From positions 248,001 to 312,000 of the forward strand of contig JAHBWW010000005.1 of NCBI GenBank assembly GCA_019636795.1: a stretch of DNA of 64,000 bases, given 5' to 3'. Within the stretch, counting starts at the first letter, position 1; each line of letters opens with the position of its first letter. The DNA comes from Phycisphaeraceae bacterium. GTDB taxonomy: Bacteria > Planctomycetota > Phycisphaerae > Phycisphaerales > UBA1924. The notes below the pieces were generated by a model. It saw nothing but the letters and a program-made list of their open reading frames with translations. It was not told the origin of the DNA and did no database searches. This document shows positions 36,229-44,135 of the stretch, piece after piece. The position numbers and the translations under genes were made by a program.

Positions 36229-36480
36229 ATGATCGAAGCATTGAAAAGTGACGACATTATCAACAAAGTCGGTGGCCGCTTCAAACTTTGCTCACTCATC
36301 CAGCGCAGGCTGAACCAGATCCTCGATGGCTCACGTCCTCTCGTCGAACGACAGGGACGTACCGACCTCGAACTCGTCATCGAAGAAATTATTCAGGACA
36401 AGATCACCCTCGAGTTCATCGACAACCACGCGGCCACCTCGACCACGTCAGCTTCGGCCAACGATGACCTCCTCCTCTGA
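36229..36480 (+). CDS. rpoZ: RNA polymerase omega subunit
   Basis: 83 residues beginning MIEALKSDDIINKVGGRFKL, with IQRRLNQILDGSRPLV and LELVIEEIIQDKI, as in the omega subunit, which stabilises the beta-prime subunit. Position just upstream of coaC matches the order rpoZ-coaBC seen in other bacteria (often after gmk). The ribosome site is weak (AGAGAG). Confidence 0.93.
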   Translation: MIEALKSDDIINKVGGRFKLCSLIQRRLNQILDGSRPLVERQGRTDLELVIEEIIQDKITLEFIDNHAATSTTSASANDDLLL

Positions 36481-36491
36481 CGCGACTGCCC

Positions 36492-37133
36492 GTGCAACCC
36501 CAGCCTTCCGAATCGCAGGACCACACTTCGAGCCCATCACTCGACCCCAAGACCCTCGCGCCCAAACTCGCTGGCAGGCGGGTGCTTGTTTGCGTCACCG
36601 GAGGCATAGCAGCCTACAAAACCTGCACCATCGTCAGTCGTCTCGCGCAGGCCGATTGCAACGTGACGGTGGCCATGACCGACGCAGCCACGCATTTCGT
36701 CGCGCCGCTGACGTTCCAAGCGCTATCGGCCCGGCATGTCTACACCTCGGCCTGGGAGCATGTGGAATCCAAGGATCCGCAGCACATCGCACTTGCGAGT
36801 TCTCTTGACGCAGCCATTGTCGCCCCATGCACGATGGACTGCATGGCCCGTCTCGCCAATGGCCTGACGAGCGATGTCGTCTGCCTCATTCTCTCAGCCA
36901 TCGATCGGGCCCGCACGCCCGTTCTGCTCGCGCCTGCCATGAACTCGGTTATGTGGGCCCAGCCTGCCACGCAGCGCAACGCCCGCCAACTGGCAGATGA
37001 CGGGTTCACGCTTGTCGGCCCCGGGGACGGATGGCAAGCCTGTCGCCACATCGGCAGCGGGCGCATGGCAGAGCCTGAGCACATCGTCCAAGCCTTGCTC
37101 GAAGCCCTTCCGAAAGTTTCAAACCACGCCTAA
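36492..37133 (+). CDS. coaC: Phosphopantothenoylcysteine decarboxylase, stand-alone CoaC
   Basis: Flavoprotein of the HFCD family, second of the two CoaBC activities, forming 4'-phosphopantetheine. Seen: VTGGIAAYKTCTIVSRLAQ (flavin), the active-site His in PQHIALASSLDAAIVAP, PAMNSVMW, and the substrate clamp ACRHIGSGRM. No CoaB domain follows: the protein is 213 residues and stops before a tRNA gene. GTG start 11 bases after rpoZ, no Shine-Dalgarno. A separate coaB is expected elsewhere. Confidence 0.93.
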   Translation: MQPQPSESQDHTSSPSLDPKTLAPKLAGRRVLVCVTGGIAAYKTCTIVSRLAQADCNVTVAMTDAATHFVAPLTFQALSARHVYTSAWEHVESKDPQHIALASSLDAAIVAPCTMDCMARLANGLTSDVVCLILSAIDRARTPVLLAPAMNSVMWAQPATQRNARQLADDGFTLVGPGDGWQACRHIGSGRMAEPEHIVQALLEALPKVSNHA

Positions 37134-37148
37134 ACTCAGACCCCACCA

Positions 37149-37235
37149 GGAGAGGTGGCAGAGCGGTTGAATGCGCCGGATTCGAAATCCGGTATGGCGG
37201 TTTCCGTCATCGGGGGTTCGAATCCCCCCCTCTCC
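37149..37235 (+). tRNA. tRNA-Ser (anticodon CGA)
   Basis: GGAGAGG at the 5' end pairs with CCTCTCC. The anticodon arm CCGGA-TTCGAAA-TCCGG gives anticodon CGA (codon UCG). Long variable arm (TATGGCGGTTTCCGTCATC) and T arm GGGGGTTCGAATCCCCC are typical class II. 87 bases, CCA not encoded. Confidence 0.97.
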
Positions 37236-37326
37236 GTTTCGAAACATCGTCAACGCGGCGCATCTCGCCTGGTGCAGGCAAATGCGCCTCTCTCGGGGCT
37301 CAGCGTTTGCCAACACGCAGGCCCAA

Positions 37327-37794
37327 TCACGGTATTTCGGGCTCGACCAGTTTCGCCAGCATCTCAAGCGATTCCTGCCACCCGAGGTAGCAGAACTCGA
37401 TCGGAATCGCCGTGGGGACGTTTTCCTGCACGATGGTCAGTTCCGTGCCGCACATCACTGATCCCAGCGTAACCGTAACCTGCATTTCGCCAGGCAGATT
37501 CGGATCCTCAAAGCGATCGTTGTAGCGAATGCGCTCAAAGGGCGTGAGTTCTGCAAACGTGCCGCCAAATGCGTGGCTTTGTCCGGTGCCGAAGTTCGTG
37601 AACGACATCCGGTACCCGCCACCAACGCGAGCATCCATGTGATGCACTTGCGCCACAAAACCATGCGGCGGAAACCACTTCACCATCGCTTCCGGTTCAA
37701 GAAACGCGCGATATACCCGCTCGGGCGGCGCACGCAGCACGCGATGCAACCGAACCGTATTGCCCGCGACATGATTCGATCCCGATTCACTCAC
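37327..37794 (-). CDS. SRPBCC (START-like, AHSA1) protein
   Basis: Ligand-binding helix-grip fold: VRLHRVLRAPPERVYRAFLE, then MVKWFPPHGF and GGTFAELTPFERIRYNDRFE, the usual AHSA1 pattern. 155 residues. GTG start at 37792-37794 with GGAGG six bases upstream. It belongs to a run of same-strand genes with DUF1579, another SRPBCC and an ArsR regulator. Confidence 0.92.
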   Translation of the reverse strand: MSESGSNHVAGNTVRLHRVLRAPPERVYRAFLEPEAMVKWFPPHGFVAQVHHMDARVGGGYRMSFTNFGTGQSHAFGGTFAELTPFERIRYNDRFEDPNLPGEMQVTVTLGSVMCGTELTIVQENVPTAIPIEFCYLGWQESLEMLAKLVEPEIP

Positions 37795-37924
37795 GACTAG
37801 CCTCCAGTTTCTCGACCAACTCTGTCATCGCTCTGCAGCAGCCTTGACCGCCTTCAACGCCTGCAAACCGCGAGGCGCTGCTTTCGCAACGGGCGCGGTC
37901 TCTCCTCTGACTCGATGCTCAACG

Positions 37925-38404
37925 TCACTTCACCCGGTGGAAGTCCATCGACATCAACTGCGTCCACTTTCCGTCTTCTCCGAGTACCTCCGAGCGAAAC
38001 GCGCGATGATCGGGCGTCTTGAACACGGTGATGTCGCGGTACTTCGTCTTCTTGCTCGGGTCGTCAAATCGAGGCCCCTCGGCTTCGAGCACGAGCGTGT
38101 TGTCGCCTTCGAGCCATCCTGAGTAGACCCACATGTGCGTCATCATCGAGCCGATCCACGAGCCGACATACTTTCCCGACCCGATGTGAAAGCCACAGGT
38201 CATGATCATCGTCGCCTCGCCGCCGCCGGGCATCTCGCCCTTCGATTCGCCGACTACCCACAAGTCGCCGATGGCGCGCACGGTCTCGATCCCATCGAAC
38301 TTGACGGGCGGGCCGCCTGGCTCGGCTGGGCATTCACTGTCGTAGCGCCATTTGCCAACGAAACGCTTGAGCCACTCATGTTCACGGACAGCACTTTCCA
38401 TCAT
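37925..38404 (-). CDS. DUF1579-family protein (159 aa)
   Basis: LKRFVGKWRYDSECP at the N-terminus and YVGSWIGSMMTHMWVYSGWL in the middle are DUF1579 signatures; the fold is a beta barrel of unknown ligand. AAGGAG seven bases before the ATG. It lies between two SRPBCC genes, suggesting a common small-molecule or stress role. Not enzymatically characterised. Confidence 0.9.
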   Translation of the reverse strand: MMESAVREHEWLKRFVGKWRYDSECPAEPGGPPVKFDGIETVRAIGDLWVVGESKGEMPGGGEATMIMTCGFHIGSGKYVGSWIGSMMTHMWVYSGWLEGDNTLVLEAEGPRFDDPSKKTKYRDITVFKTPDHRAFRSEVLGEDGKWTQLMSMDFHRVK

Positions 38405-38530
38405 CGCTCGACTCCTTCATCCGTTCGAGAACTCTCCAAGATTGACTGCCTGATTTGACTTCAACCAGGCGAGGCTTGCGCATCCTCTGTCTCGGTTCCC
38501 GGCACACAATAGAGATTTGTACGGTATATG

Positions 38531-38983
38531 TCAAGTACGCATTTCCGCAATCTGACGCACCCGCTCAAGCCCAAAATCCCAGCCAGTATGCACGCCTTCG
38601 CGGTGCTCAGCCGTGATAAGCCCCATCGCCCGGTGCGTCAGTTTCAGCATCGCTCCGCCGGGCATGCTGCTGACGCGATACTGCACATGCGACACCGCCG
38701 GGTACGACATGAACATCGGCCCACTGATCTCGAGCAGCGTCGGAGGCTTGATCACCTGCACATGTCCCCACCAGTGCCCCCGACCCTCTCCAAGATCCCT
38801 GAACCAACGCCCGCCAGGCCACGCTTCGAGCACCATCGGAAATGGCGATCCATCCGGCATCTGTCCTTCGGGGCCAACTTCTGCCAGAATGGCTTTGAAC
38901 ACTGCTTCGGGTTCAGCCTTGATCTCCAGTTCACGCATCACGCACAGCGTACTGATCTCGCTTTCGAGCATACTTGTCATCAC
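38531..38983 (-). CDS. SRPBCC (START-like) protein coupled to the ArsR gene
   Basis: Helix-grip domain (MRELEIKAEPEAVFKAILAE; GGRWFRDLGEGRGHWWGHVQ). 150 residues. Its first four bases overlap the end of the ArsR gene (ATGA), so it is translated with its regulator. ArsR-SRPBCC pairs are common, and the regulator usually controls the pair. Ligand unknown. Confidence 0.92.
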   Translation of the reverse strand: MMTSMLESEISTLCVMRELEIKAEPEAVFKAILAEVGPEGQMPDGSPFPMVLEAWPGGRWFRDLGEGRGHWWGHVQVIKPPTLLEISGPMFMSYPAVSHVQYRVSSMPGGAMLKLTHRAMGLITAEHREGVHTGWDFGLERVRQIAEMRT

Positions 38984-39351
38984 TCACCGCCCTTTCTCTT
39001 CTTTGCTTTCTTGCCGGCTTCTTCCAAGGCGAGCATCTCCGCACGCGACTTGATCCGATCCGTCTGATGGGTCCAGTACCGCTCGAATGACTGCGTCCAC
39101 TCGTGCACAGCCTTCAGTTTTGCCGCATTGAGCGAATACATCCGTTCCCTCCCTCGCTTCCTCGCCGCCACGATCCCGACCTCGCGGAGCACCGACAGAT
39201 GCTTCGAGACCGTCGGCTGCGCCAGATCGAGTTCCTTCACAATGAACCCGACCGGCTGCTCTCCGCTGCGAGCCAGAACCTCGATGATGTCGCGCCGTCG
39301 CTCTTCAGCAATGGCGTTGAACACATCCGATGTCGTCGCTGATCTGGCCAT
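38980..39351 (-). CDS. ArsR-family transcriptional regulator
   Basis: Winged-helix repressor of 123 residues: AIAEERRRDIIEVLA, recognition helix LDLAQPTVSKHLSVLREVGI, wing VAARKRGRERMYSL, then a Lys-rich tail. No metal-binding Cys pair is seen, so the effector is probably not arsenic. It has an exceptionally clear promoter with an inverted repeat in the spacer and probably a leaderless mRNA (see promoter entry). Confidence 0.94.
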   Translation of the reverse strand: MARSATTSDVFNAIAEERRRDIIEVLARSGEQPVGFIVKELDLAQPTVSKHLSVLREVGIVAARKRGRERMYSLNAAKLKAVHEWTQSFERYWTHQTDRIKSRAEMLALEEAGKKAKKRKGGE

Positions 39352-39357
39352 GATCGT

Positions 39358-39385
39358 ATCATATTCCCATAAAGGAATACGTCAA
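39358..39385 (-). promoter_or_regulatory. Promoter and operator of the arsR operon
   Basis: On the minus strand TTGACG (39380-39385), a 16-base spacer and TATGAT (39358-39363). The spacer and part of the -10 form the inverted repeat TATTCC-N6-GGAATA (39362-39379). The start codon at 39351 lies where transcription should begin. An ArsR dimer on the repeat would block polymerase, hence autorepression is likely. Confidence 0.8.
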
Positions 39386-39420
39386 GGCCCGCCTCTCATC
39401 AATTCTTCTACTATCCCACG

Positions 39421-40218
39421 ATGCACCAATACCACGAACTCCTCCAGCGCATCCTCGACACCGGCGTTCGCAAGCAGGACCGCACCGGCACGGGCACGCT
39501 CGCGATCTTCGGCCATCAGATGCGCTTTGACCTCGCAGCCGGCTTCCCGCTCGTCACCACCAAGAAACTCCACACACGCTCGATCATCCACGAACTCCTC
39601 TGGTTCCTGCGAGGCGAGACCAACGTCAAGTCCCTTCAGGATGTCGGCGTCACCATCTGGAACGAGTGGGCCGACCCGCAGACCGGTGACCTCGGCCCGG
39701 TCTATGGCCATCAATGGCGAAGTTGGGCCAAGCCCGACGGAGCGTCGATCGATCAGATCGCCGGGGTCGTCGAGCAGATCCGCACGAACCCCGACTCGAG
39801 GCGTCTCATCGTCACAGCATGGAATCCTGCGGATGTCGAGCGCATGGCCCTGCCGCCGTGTCACTGTTTGTTCCAGTTTCACGTCGCCGCAGGCCGATTG
39901 TCCTGCCAGTTGTATCAACGATCAGCCGACGTGTTCCTTGGAGTGCCCTTCAATATTGCCAGTTATGCGCTCCTGACGCACATGATCGCTCAGGTTGCAG
40001 GCCTCGCGCCCGGCGAGTTCATTCACACCCTTGGTGACGCGCATCTCTATGCCAACCATGTCGATCAGGCTCGCGAACAGCTCTCGCGCACGCCGCGACC
40101 GTTGCCGGTCCTTCAACTCAACCCCAAAGTGTGCGACATCTTTGCGTTCCGTTTTGAAGACATCGAGATCGCTGCCTATGACCCGCACCCGCACATCAAG
40201 GCTCCCGTCGCGGTCTGA
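39421..40218 (+). CDS. thyA: Thymidylate synthase
   Basis: Makes dTMP from dUMP with methylenetetrahydrofolate. 265 residues as usual. Seen: [38 protein letters not shown] (catalytic Cys), and [20 protein letters not shown]. No Shine-Dalgarno; TACTAT (39409-39414) lies six bases before the ATG. Divergent from the arsR operon and followed by a PH-domain protein and folA, the partner dihydrofolate reductase. Confidence 0.98.
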   Translation: MHQYHELLQRILDTGVRKQDRTGTGTLAIFGHQMRFDLAAGFPLVTTKKLHTRSIIHELLWFLRGETNVKSLQDVGVTIWNEWADPQTGDLGPVYGHQWRSWAKPDGASIDQIAGVVEQIRTNPDSRRLIVTAWNPADVERMALPPCHCLFQFHVAAGRLSCQLYQRSADVFLGVPFNIASYALLTHMIAQVAGLAPGEFIHTLGDAHLYANHVDQAREQLSRTPRPLPVLQLNPKVCDIFAFRFEDIEIAAYDPHPHIKAPVAV

Positions 40219-40258
40219 GCCGAAGCGCGGGTAACGAAGGTTTTGTACACTGTCAGGC

Positions 40259-40831
40259 ATGCGACAGGACGCCATTCTCCGCCGGGCCCAATTCGACGAC
40301 AAGGTTATCAACTACTGGATGGTGAGTACGGTCATCATCTGTGTCTTCTCGATCGTGGGGGTGGTGGTCCTGCCGATTCTGTTGATCGTTCTTCGCCCGA
40401 TTCTCAGACGCTACCTCGATCGCATCAGTTGCGAGCTCACCGAGCGGTCGCTCATTCTTCGTAAGGGGTGGCTCAATCGCGTGGAAAAGACCATCCCGCT
40501 CGACAAGATCACGGACCTGGCCATGTTTCAAGGTCCGATCATGCGGGCCATGAATCTCCAGGGCTTCAGGGTCGAGACCGCAGGTTCGGGCGGCGCAGCC
40601 ACCGGGTATCTGGTCAGCATGGTCGGCATCATCGACACGATGGAATTCCGGGATGCTGTCTTGTCACAAAAAGATGCGGTCGAGTCAGTCGGCCGAACGG
40701 CACCCCTGCCGACCCCGACGCCCTCAGCGTCCAATGAAACCGGGAGCGACCAGGCCTACCTCCGCGAAATCCGTGACATCCTGGCCCGCATCGAAACATG
40801 CCTTCTGTCCGACCGCAAACCCCACGACTGA
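40259..40831 (+). CDS. PH-domain (bPH2) membrane protein
   Basis: 190 residues: two hydrophobic segments in the first 45 residues (WMVSTVIICVFSIVGVVVLP) then a bacterial pleckstrin-homology domain (CELTERSLILRKGWLNRVEK, IPLDKITDLAMFQGPIMRAM). The tail holds a Pro/Thr linker and a helix. No Shine-Dalgarno; TACACT (40246-40251) lies seven bases before the ATG. It sits between thyA and folA but has no known link to folate. Confidence 0.88.
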   Translation: MRQDAILRRAQFDDKVINYWMVSTVIICVFSIVGVVVLPILLIVLRPILRRYLDRISCELTERSLILRKGWLNRVEKTIPLDKITDLAMFQGPIMRAMNLQGFRVETAGSGGAATGYLVSMVGIIDTMEFRDAVLSQKDAVESVGRTAPLPTPTPSASNETGSDQAYLREIRDILARIETCLLSDRKPHD

Positions 40832-40853
40832 CGCCAGGGCCCTATCCTCGCCT

Positions 40854-41369
40854 GTGCCTCTTTCCATGATCGTTGCCATGGGTCGGAACCGGGTTATCGG
40901 GAACATGGGCTCGATCCCGTGGCGTCTTCGCGCTGACTTTCAGCACTTCCGCCGGACCACCATGGGTCATGCTGTCATTATGGGACGCAAGACCTGGGAG
41001 AGCCTCCCGACAAAGCCCCTATCGGGGCGGCTCAATATCGTGTTGACATCGCAGAGCGAATTCGAGGCCCCGCCCGAAGTCCGAATTGTGCACAGCCTAG
41101 AGCGCGCACTTGCTCTTTGTGCGGACGATCCCGAGCCTTTCGTCATCGGCGGGGGAGAGATCTATCACATGGCTCTGCCTCTGGCTCAACGTATCTATAG
41201 AACAGTGGTCGATCTCGAACCTGCTGGGGACGCCACCTTTCCGGATCTGGGGCCCGAGTGGCAAGTGAGGCGCGAGTCTCGCTATGAACCACAGGGTGAT
41301 CACACTCCCGAATTTGTGATCCAGGTTCTGGAACGGGAAATGATCGAGAGCGACAAAGCCGGGTCATAA
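40854..41369 (+). CDS. folA: Dihydrofolate reductase
   Basis: Regenerates tetrahydrofolate for thyA, which lies close by. Seen: IVAMGRNRVIGNMGSIPWRL, FRRTTMGHAVIMGRKTWESL, and IGGGEIYHMAL. GTG at 40854 gives 171 residues with an N-terminus (MPLSMIVAMGRN) that fits the family; ATG 40866 is the alternative. TATCCT (40843-40848) is five bases before the GTG and no Shine-Dalgarno is present. Confidence 0.96.
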   Translation: MPLSMIVAMGRNRVIGNMGSIPWRLRADFQHFRRTTMGHAVIMGRKTWESLPTKPLSGRLNIVLTSQSEFEAPPEVRIVHSLERALALCADDPEPFVIGGGEIYHMALPLAQRIYRTVVDLEPAGDATFPDLGPEWQVRRESRYEPQGDHTPEFVIQVLEREMIESDKAGS

Positions 41370-41622
41370 CCTCAGTCAGGACTTCTCGGAACATTGCCCA
41401 GGCGGCGATGGCCGGCGGTTGGCACTATTTGTACGGACTATGTACGCATCAGTTTGTGTCTGGTGGGGTGGAAAGTGCAAAAAGTCAAAATCGTCTTGTG
41501 AAACAGGTTGCCGCTTTTGCGGGCGCGTGTACCTTCCAGTGTGGGTCAGGAACGAATCGTTCGTTTCACAAGTATCGTGGTTGATTGTTCACCACCAGAG
41601 TAGAGATGTGAGGAGATTTTTC
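41370..41622. other. Intergenic region before the paralogue array
   Basis: 253 bases including a 13-base palindrome GAACGA-A-TCGTTC (41550-41562) and an AT-rich run (41477-41510). No certain promoter was identified. No match to a DnaA box (TTATCCACA) was found by eye. Confidence 0.45.
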
Positions 41623-42249
41623 ATGAAGAATGCAATCGCTCTTATCGTCGTTGCGGGTCTTGCAGCTGCTGCTTCCGCTCAGGATTTCGAGATTTCCGTT
41701 GTCGCCCCGAATGAGGTCGCTCCGGGCGCTACCTACACCGTTGAGTTCTGGGGCTCGGTCAGTGGCGCTCCGTGGGTGCAGGGCACCAGTGCGATGTCCG
41801 GCTTCGGCATCGACGCGGTCGCCTCGGCTGGTGCAGCCGGCGTCGGCGGCGTTGCTAATCAGGTCATCGCTAGCTGGGCTTCGGGCTTCGGCACTGCTGG
41901 CACCATCCAGGGCGCCAACATCGTCGGTACCTCGGGTGGCCAGCTCGCCAACCTGTTCGGGTTCCTGAACCCCAACATCAACATGAGCAACCCGATCCTC
42001 CTGTTCTCCTTCGATGTGACCGTTGCCAACGGGTTCTTCGGCACGATCACCTACTCGGCTGCAAACCCCAACGTCAACGGCGGCCTGTCCTTCTACCCCG
42101 TCAGCACTGACGGCGCGTCGATCATCGCCCCGAATGACTCGGGCACGACCCTCACCCTGCTGAGCGCTTCGACTCGTATCATCCCGGCTCCCGCTTCGCT
42201 GGCCCTCCTCGGCCTCGGCGGCATGGTCGCTGGTCGCCGTCGCCGCTAA
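41623..42249 (+). CDS. Secreted PEP-CTERM-like paralogue 1
   Basis: Signal peptide 1-19 (ends ASA|QDF). The shared core begins VVAPNEVAPGATYTVEFWG, passes GFGIDAVASAG and the GTSGGQL motif (about 103-109), then the loop ANLFGFLNPNINMS and SNPILLFSFDVTV. It ends with the SFYPVSTDGASIIAPNDSG block and the tail IIPAPASLALLGLGGMVAGRRRR's Pro-Ala-Pro, helix and Arg cluster. AGGAG is eight bases before ATG 41623; the longer frame from 41419 is spurious. Own terminator downstream. Codons end mostly in C, suggesting good expression. Function unknown: probably an exosortase-anchored surface protein. Confidence 0.93.
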   Translation: MKNAIALIVVAGLAAAASAQDFEISVVAPNEVAPGATYTVEFWGSVSGAPWVQGTSAMSGFGIDAVASAGAAGVGGVANQVIASWASGFGTAGTIQGANIVGTSGGQLANLFGFLNPNINMSNPILLFSFDVTVANGFFGTITYSAANPNVNGGLSFYPVSTDGASIIAPNDSGTTLTLLSASTRIIPAPASLALLGLGGMVAGRRRR

Positions 42250-42282
42250 TCACCGCGGTCGGTTGATCTGAATCGACTTTCG

Positions 42283-42318
42283 GAGGCCCCGATCACCTGA
42301 TCGGGGCCTCTTCTTTTT
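42283..42318 (+). terminator. Terminator after paralogue 1
   Basis: Perfect 13-bp stem GAGGCCCCGATCA with TGATCGGGGCCTC, two-base loop, then TTCTTTTT. Confidence 0.95.
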
Positions 42319-42593
42319 GTTATAGCGGACTTGGGGTGTAAAAATGCTCTCGCACAGATATAGGGTATAATAACCAAGAATGGTGACTTACCTACCCGGT
42401 CGAGGGGAAATTTTGAGAGTGGGTCGTCACAAAGCGCAATTATTTTCAAAAGTTGTTGGCAAAACTCGAATTCAGGGGTTGAACCGTTCCTAGGAATCGG
42501 ATATCTTGTTGGTGCACCCCATCCGAGACGTGGGGAGGAACACAGGCCATTCAAGTTGAATGGACACCAAATCTCTTGAGAGGAGAGTCTGAC
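42319..42593. other. AT-rich intergenic region upstream of paralogue 2
   Basis: Notably AT-richer than the window. A -10-like TATAAT lies at 42366-42371, without a good -35 at 17 bases. A palindrome TTCCTAGGAA lies near 42487. The long distance to the start (over 200 bases) allows a long leader or another control element. No gene is seen. Confidence 0.5.
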
Positions 42594-43214
42594 ATGAAGA
42601 ATCTGTTTGCGATCGCAGCTGTTGCCGGCCTTGCCGGTGCTTCCATGGCTGGTGGTTTCACCGTGTACGCCGTTGCTCCGGCAGTGGTGAACCCCGGTGA
42701 CACCTACACCGTCGAGTTCTGGGCCGAGTTCAGCGACGCCCGCTTCATCAATGGTACCGGCGTGGGTACCAGCGCAATCGCTGGTTTCGGTCTTGATGCG
42801 CTCGGCACCGGCAACATCGCCGGCGTCAGCACCGCCAGCATCAACGCCAGCCTCCTGTTCGGTTCGAACACTGGCGTCGCTGGTGGCGGCAACGTGACTG
42901 GCATCATCGGTGGCCAGTTGGCCAACCTCTTCGGCTTCCTGAACCCCAACATCAATCAGAACAACCCGATCATGTTGTTCACCATTGATGTGACCGCGGG
43001 CGCTGGTGGCTTCATCACCTACACCGCTGGCAACCCGAACGTCAACGGCGGCCTGTCCTTCTACCCGGACAGCCAGGACGGTGCTTCGATCGTTGCTCCC
43101 AATGATCCCAGCACCTCGCTGAACTTCATCGGCGCTTCGACGTTCGTCGTCCCCGCCCCGGCTTCGCTGGCCCTCCTCGGCCTCGGCGCCATGGCGGCCC
43201 GTCGTCGTCGCTAA
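42594..43214 (+). CDS. Secreted PEP-CTERM-like paralogue 2
   Basis: 206 residues with signal peptide (MKNLFAIAAVAGLAGASMAG). The core opens VYAVAPAVVNPGDTYTVEFW, continues with GFGLDALGTGNIAGV and GIIGGQLANLFGFLNPNINQ, the NPIMLFTIDVT strand and the SFYPDSQDGASIVAPNDPS block. The tail is VVPAPASLALLGLGAMAARR plus two Arg. AGGAG eight bases upstream. The last 90 bases of the gene and downstream region (43150-43239) are identical to those of paralogue 3. Confidence 0.93.
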   Translation: MKNLFAIAAVAGLAGASMAGGFTVYAVAPAVVNPGDTYTVEFWAEFSDARFINGTGVGTSAIAGFGLDALGTGNIAGVSTASINASLLFGSNTGVAGGGNVTGIIGGQLANLFGFLNPNINQNNPIMLFTIDVTAGAGGFITYTAGNPNVNGGLSFYPDSQDGASIVAPNDPSTSLNFIGASTFVVPAPASLALLGLGAMAARRRR

Positions 43215-43250
43215 TCTCTCTGGTCCTACTCTGAGTTAGATCAACCACGC

Positions 43251-43285
43251 AGCCCCGGTCGTTTCCCGATCGGGGCTGTCTTTCT
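43251..43285 (+). terminator. Terminator after paralogue 2
   Basis: AGCCCCGGTC and GATCGGGGCT pair (one G-U), followed by GTCTTTCTT. Closely similar to the terminator of paralogue 3. Confidence 0.85.
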
Positions 43286-43345
43286 TGAGCAAATGAATCT
43301 GGCATGTCCAGTGCACTGCTAGACCGCACATAGGAGCAAATTTAT

Positions 43346-43954
43346 ATGAAACTGCCCTCATTTGTGTTTGCGATGGGAGTTGCGGCCGCATGCTGCTCTG
43401 GCCAGGATTTTACGATCTCTGTCGATGCACCTCGAACCGTCGTCCGAGGTAATGTGTACACGGTCAAGCTCTACGGCCAGGTAGTCGGCGGATCATTTAT
43501 CGATGGTTTCAGTGCTATGTCAGGGTTCGGGATATCAGCTCTCGCATCGGGGAATGGGGGGTTCATGCTTGCTTCACTTGCAGAGTTTGAATCTCTCGAT
43601 TCCCTTGCTAACCCCGGGACGGCATCTGGTCGAAGCCTGGTTGGAGTGATCGGAGGTCAGCTTGCAAATCTTTTTGGCTTCCTCAACCCCGATGTCGATA
43701 TGAGTAATCCTATTCTGTTGTTTTCCTTCCAAGTCAGAGCGATGTTCGAAGGCCAGGCCATCTATACCCCCGGGCAGCCACATCCAGAAGGAGCACTGAG
43801 TTATTACCCGGATGCGACGATGGGACCCTCGATCAACAGCAACATGCCGGGGACAACCCTGACGTTGATTGGCGCGAAAACAAGGATTATCCCCGCCCCG
43901 GCTTCGCTGGCCCTCCTCGGCCTCGGCGCCATGGCGGCCCGTCGTCGTCGCTAA
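43346..43954 (+). CDS. Secreted PEP-CTERM-like paralogue 3 (chimeric)
   Basis: 202 residues: signal peptide (MKLPSFVFAMGVAAACCSG), diverged core (SVDAPRTVVRGNVYTVKLYG; SGFGISALASGNGG; GVIGGQLANLFGFLNPDVDM; NPILLFSFQV; SYYPDATMGPSINSNMPG) and a tail identical at DNA level to paralogue 2. Codon use in the body is more mixed and less C-ending than in copies 1 and 2, whereas the tail is the same as in copy 2. This is best explained by conversion of the 3' end. AGGAG nine bases before the ATG. Confidence 0.92.
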   Translation: MKLPSFVFAMGVAAACCSGQDFTISVDAPRTVVRGNVYTVKLYGQVVGGSFIDGFSAMSGFGISALASGNGGFMLASLAEFESLDSLANPGTASGRSLVGVIGGQLANLFGFLNPDVDMSNPILLFSFQVRAMFEGQAIYTPGQPHPEGALSYYPDATMGPSINSNMPGTTLTLIGAKTRIIPAPASLALLGLGAMAARRRR

Positions 43955-43990
43955 TCTCTCTGGTCCTACTCTGAGTTAGTTCAATCACGC

Positions 43991-44024
43991 AGCCCCGATC
44001 GTCCGCGGTCGGGGCTGTCTTTTT
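43991..44024 (+). terminator. Terminator after paralogue 3
   Basis: AGCCCCGATC and GGTCGGGGCT pair with one G-U, followed by GTCTTTTTG. Part of the 3' region shared with paralogue 2. Confidence 0.9.
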
Positions 44025-44135
44025 GTCTGCCCAACCCCGGTAATCCGGGAAAGTTCCTTGCCAAACTGTGAACTTGGGGCACTTTGTATAGGGGTGCGGT
44101 GCCCGTTCGTGGCCGCTGAGCCCGGAGGGTGCGCC

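Noticed and set aside
41419-41622. N-terminal extension of paralogue 1
   Set aside because: The signal peptide and AGGAG site both point to the ATG at 41623; the upstream residues are Cys/Trp-rich noise.
41370-44135. DnaA boxes that would confirm an origin
   Set aside because: No TTATCCACA-like 9-mer was found by eye in the intergenic parts; the origin idea rests on skew only.
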